This document shows, piece by piece, positions 6,445 through 7,451 of a stretch of DNA of 7,451 bases. Positions within the stretch are counted from its first letter, which is position 1. Every line of letters starts with the position of its first letter. Source of the stretch: Bacteroidota bacterium (lineage in GTDB: Bacteria > Bacteroidota > Bacteroidia > Bacteroidales > VadinHA17); NCBI GenBank assembly GCA_030613125.1, contig JAUWMO010000164.1, positions 1 to 7,451 of the forward strand. The letters run 5' to 3'. A program made the translations under genes and the position numbers. The notes under the pieces were generated by a model. That model saw only the letters and a program-made list of their open reading frames with translations, made no database searches and was not told where the DNA came from.

Positions 6445-6471
6445 AAATCCACACTCTAAGAAGGTGGATTT
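6445..6471. other. Hairpin between the two M16 genes
   Basis: AAATCCAC (6445-6452) and GTGGATTT (6464-6471) form a perfect 8-bp stem with an 11-nt loop, starting 5 nt after the stop codon of the first M16 gene. On the plus strand no T-run follows, so it is not a typical terminator for these genes. It may instead set mRNA stability or the ratio of the two subunits. On the minus strand the stem is followed by a short T-run. Confidence 0.45.
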
Positions 6472-6496
6472 CTAATTAAAAAAATTGAATTACTCA

Positions 6497-7451
6497 ATGG
6501 AAAAAATTTACAGAAGTAAAGAACCTGCTTTTAAGGATATTAAAAAATTAACCATTCCTGTTGTAGAAAAAATCAAACTCAATAACGGGATACCTCTTTT
6601 TATTTTAAAGTCAGGAACTCAGCAAATGGTAAGGATAGAATTCATTTTCAAAGCAGGAAAATGGTTTGAACCTGATGTTTTGGTGGCATCGTCAACAAAT
6701 ACCATGCTTAATGAAGGGACAAAAAAGAATAGCTCTCAAAAACTTGCCGTAGCGTTTGATTATTTTGGGTCTTACATACAATTATATTCAGAAAATGACA
6801 GGGCAGGTATCGTTCTTTACACACTGTCAAAATATTTTCATGATTCAATACGTTTGGTTGCAGATATTCTTTATAACAGCACTTTCCTCGCCAGAGAACT
6901 TAATATTTACCTTAAAAAAGCCAAACAGGAGTTTTTAGTAAATCAATCGCGGGTATCATTTCTTGCCAGACAGGCATTCTTTGAATCTTTATTTGGACAA
7001 ACACATCCTTATGGCAAAAAAACCGAAACAGAGGATTTTGAAAAAGTGAACAGAGATGCCCTGGTAATGTACTACAATAAATACTACCGGTCTTCAAATT
7101 TGAAAATCCTTGTATCGGGGAACTGGGATTTTGATATCAAAGGAGTATTAAACCAGCTATTTGGGGTGAAATTATCTACCTCCGAAATAATTCATCAACC
7201 TGAGTTAATATATCCTGAAAAAAAAGAACAGGATAAAAAGATTTTCGTTGAGAAATCTGAAGCAATTCAATCATCAATCCGGATAGGAAAACTGTCGATA
7301 AACAGGAGACATCCCGACTTTGTTGCATTAAGATTCCTGACAACGGTTCTTGGCGGGCATTTTGGTTCGAGACTAATGAAGAATATCAGAGAAGATAAAG
7401 GATACACTTACGGTATATCGGCCCAGCTTATTTCGCTTGAACAGGAAGGCT
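6497..7451 (+). CDS. M16 family non-catalytic partner subunit (cut by window edge)
   Basis: The first 318 residues of a second M16-family protein are present; the frame is open to the right edge, and about 100 more residues would be usual. The N-terminal domain aligns with its neighbour, but the zinc motif is absent: the HxxEH positions are Ser65, Asn68 and Thr69 in SSTNTMLNEG. The C-terminal domain instead carries SRLMKNIREDKGYTYGISA (291-309), with the classic substrate-binding Arg298 and Tyr305 that the neighbour lacks. In known two-protein M16 enzymes (mitochondrial processing peptidase and bacterial heterodimers) one subunit binds zinc and the other supplies substrate contacts; that role is inferred here. 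There is no signal peptide, so it is probably cytoplasmic. The ATG at 6497 is the first in frame after the 56-bp gap, with no clear ribosome binding site. Likely co-transcribed with the upstream gene. Confidence 0.93.
   Translation, partial: MEKIYRSKEPAFKDIKKLTIPVVEKIKLNNGIPLFILKSGTQQMVRIEFIFKAGKWFEPDVLVASSTNTMLNEGTKKNSSQKLAVAFDYFGSYIQLYSENDRAGIVLYTLSKYFHDSIRLVADILYNSTFLARELNIYLKKAKQEFLVNQSRVSFLARQAFFESLFGQTHPYGKKTETEDFEKVNRDALVMYYNKYYRSSNLKILVSGNWDFDIKGVLNQLFGVKLSTSEIIHQPELIYPEKKEQDKKIFVEKSEAIQSSIRIGKLSINRRHPDFVALRFLTTVLGGHFGSRLMKNIREDKGYTYGISAQLISLEQEG

Overview
The window looks like chromosomal DNA of a low-GC member of the Bacteroidota, probably a Bacteroidales-like lineage. Four things point that way: the style of the GlyA N-terminus, the lack of Shine-Dalgarno sequences before most genes, TAnnTTTG (-7 type) promoter boxes just upstream of three starts, and a GxxExxY-family gene remnant. 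The lineage is an inference from these features; no 16S or other marker is present.

Layout from left to right. (1) Positions 1-405, minus strand: the first 135 codons of glyA (serine hydroxymethyltransferase), cut by the window edge, with a clear promoter box at 429-436. (2) Positions 464-643, plus strand: the C-terminal third of a GxxExxY (PDDEXK_3-type) protein, a relic butted against the glyA promoter; a terminator-like hairpin reading towards glyA lies at the junction. (3) Positions 756-4352, minus strand: two adjacent paralogous ClC chloride transporters/channels, each with a C-terminal pair of CBS domains, separated by 48 bp. Each has its own TAnnTTTG box ending 6-7 nt before the ATG, which suggests leaderless or nearly leaderless transcripts. 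(4) Positions 4367-5198: a long divergent spacer without a convincing gene. It holds a cassette-like segment bounded by inverted arrays of a GGCTRA hexamer and containing a 70-codon open frame with no good start. (5) Positions 5199-7451, plus strand: two tandem M16 (pitrilysin/insulinase clan) genes. The first has the zinc-binding HxxEH site but lacks the Arg/Tyr substrate-binding pair; the second lacks the zinc site but has the Arg/Tyr pair. The second gene runs off the right edge.

How the genes work together: the M16 genes most likely encode the two complementary halves of one heteromeric cytoplasmic metallopeptidase. The ClC genes encode two anion transport subunits that have diverged in their selectivity-filter motifs; they could work separately or as a heterodimer. 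Nothing in the sequence links glyA, the ClC pair and the peptidase pair functionally. No RNA gene, CRISPR array or intact insertion sequence was seen.
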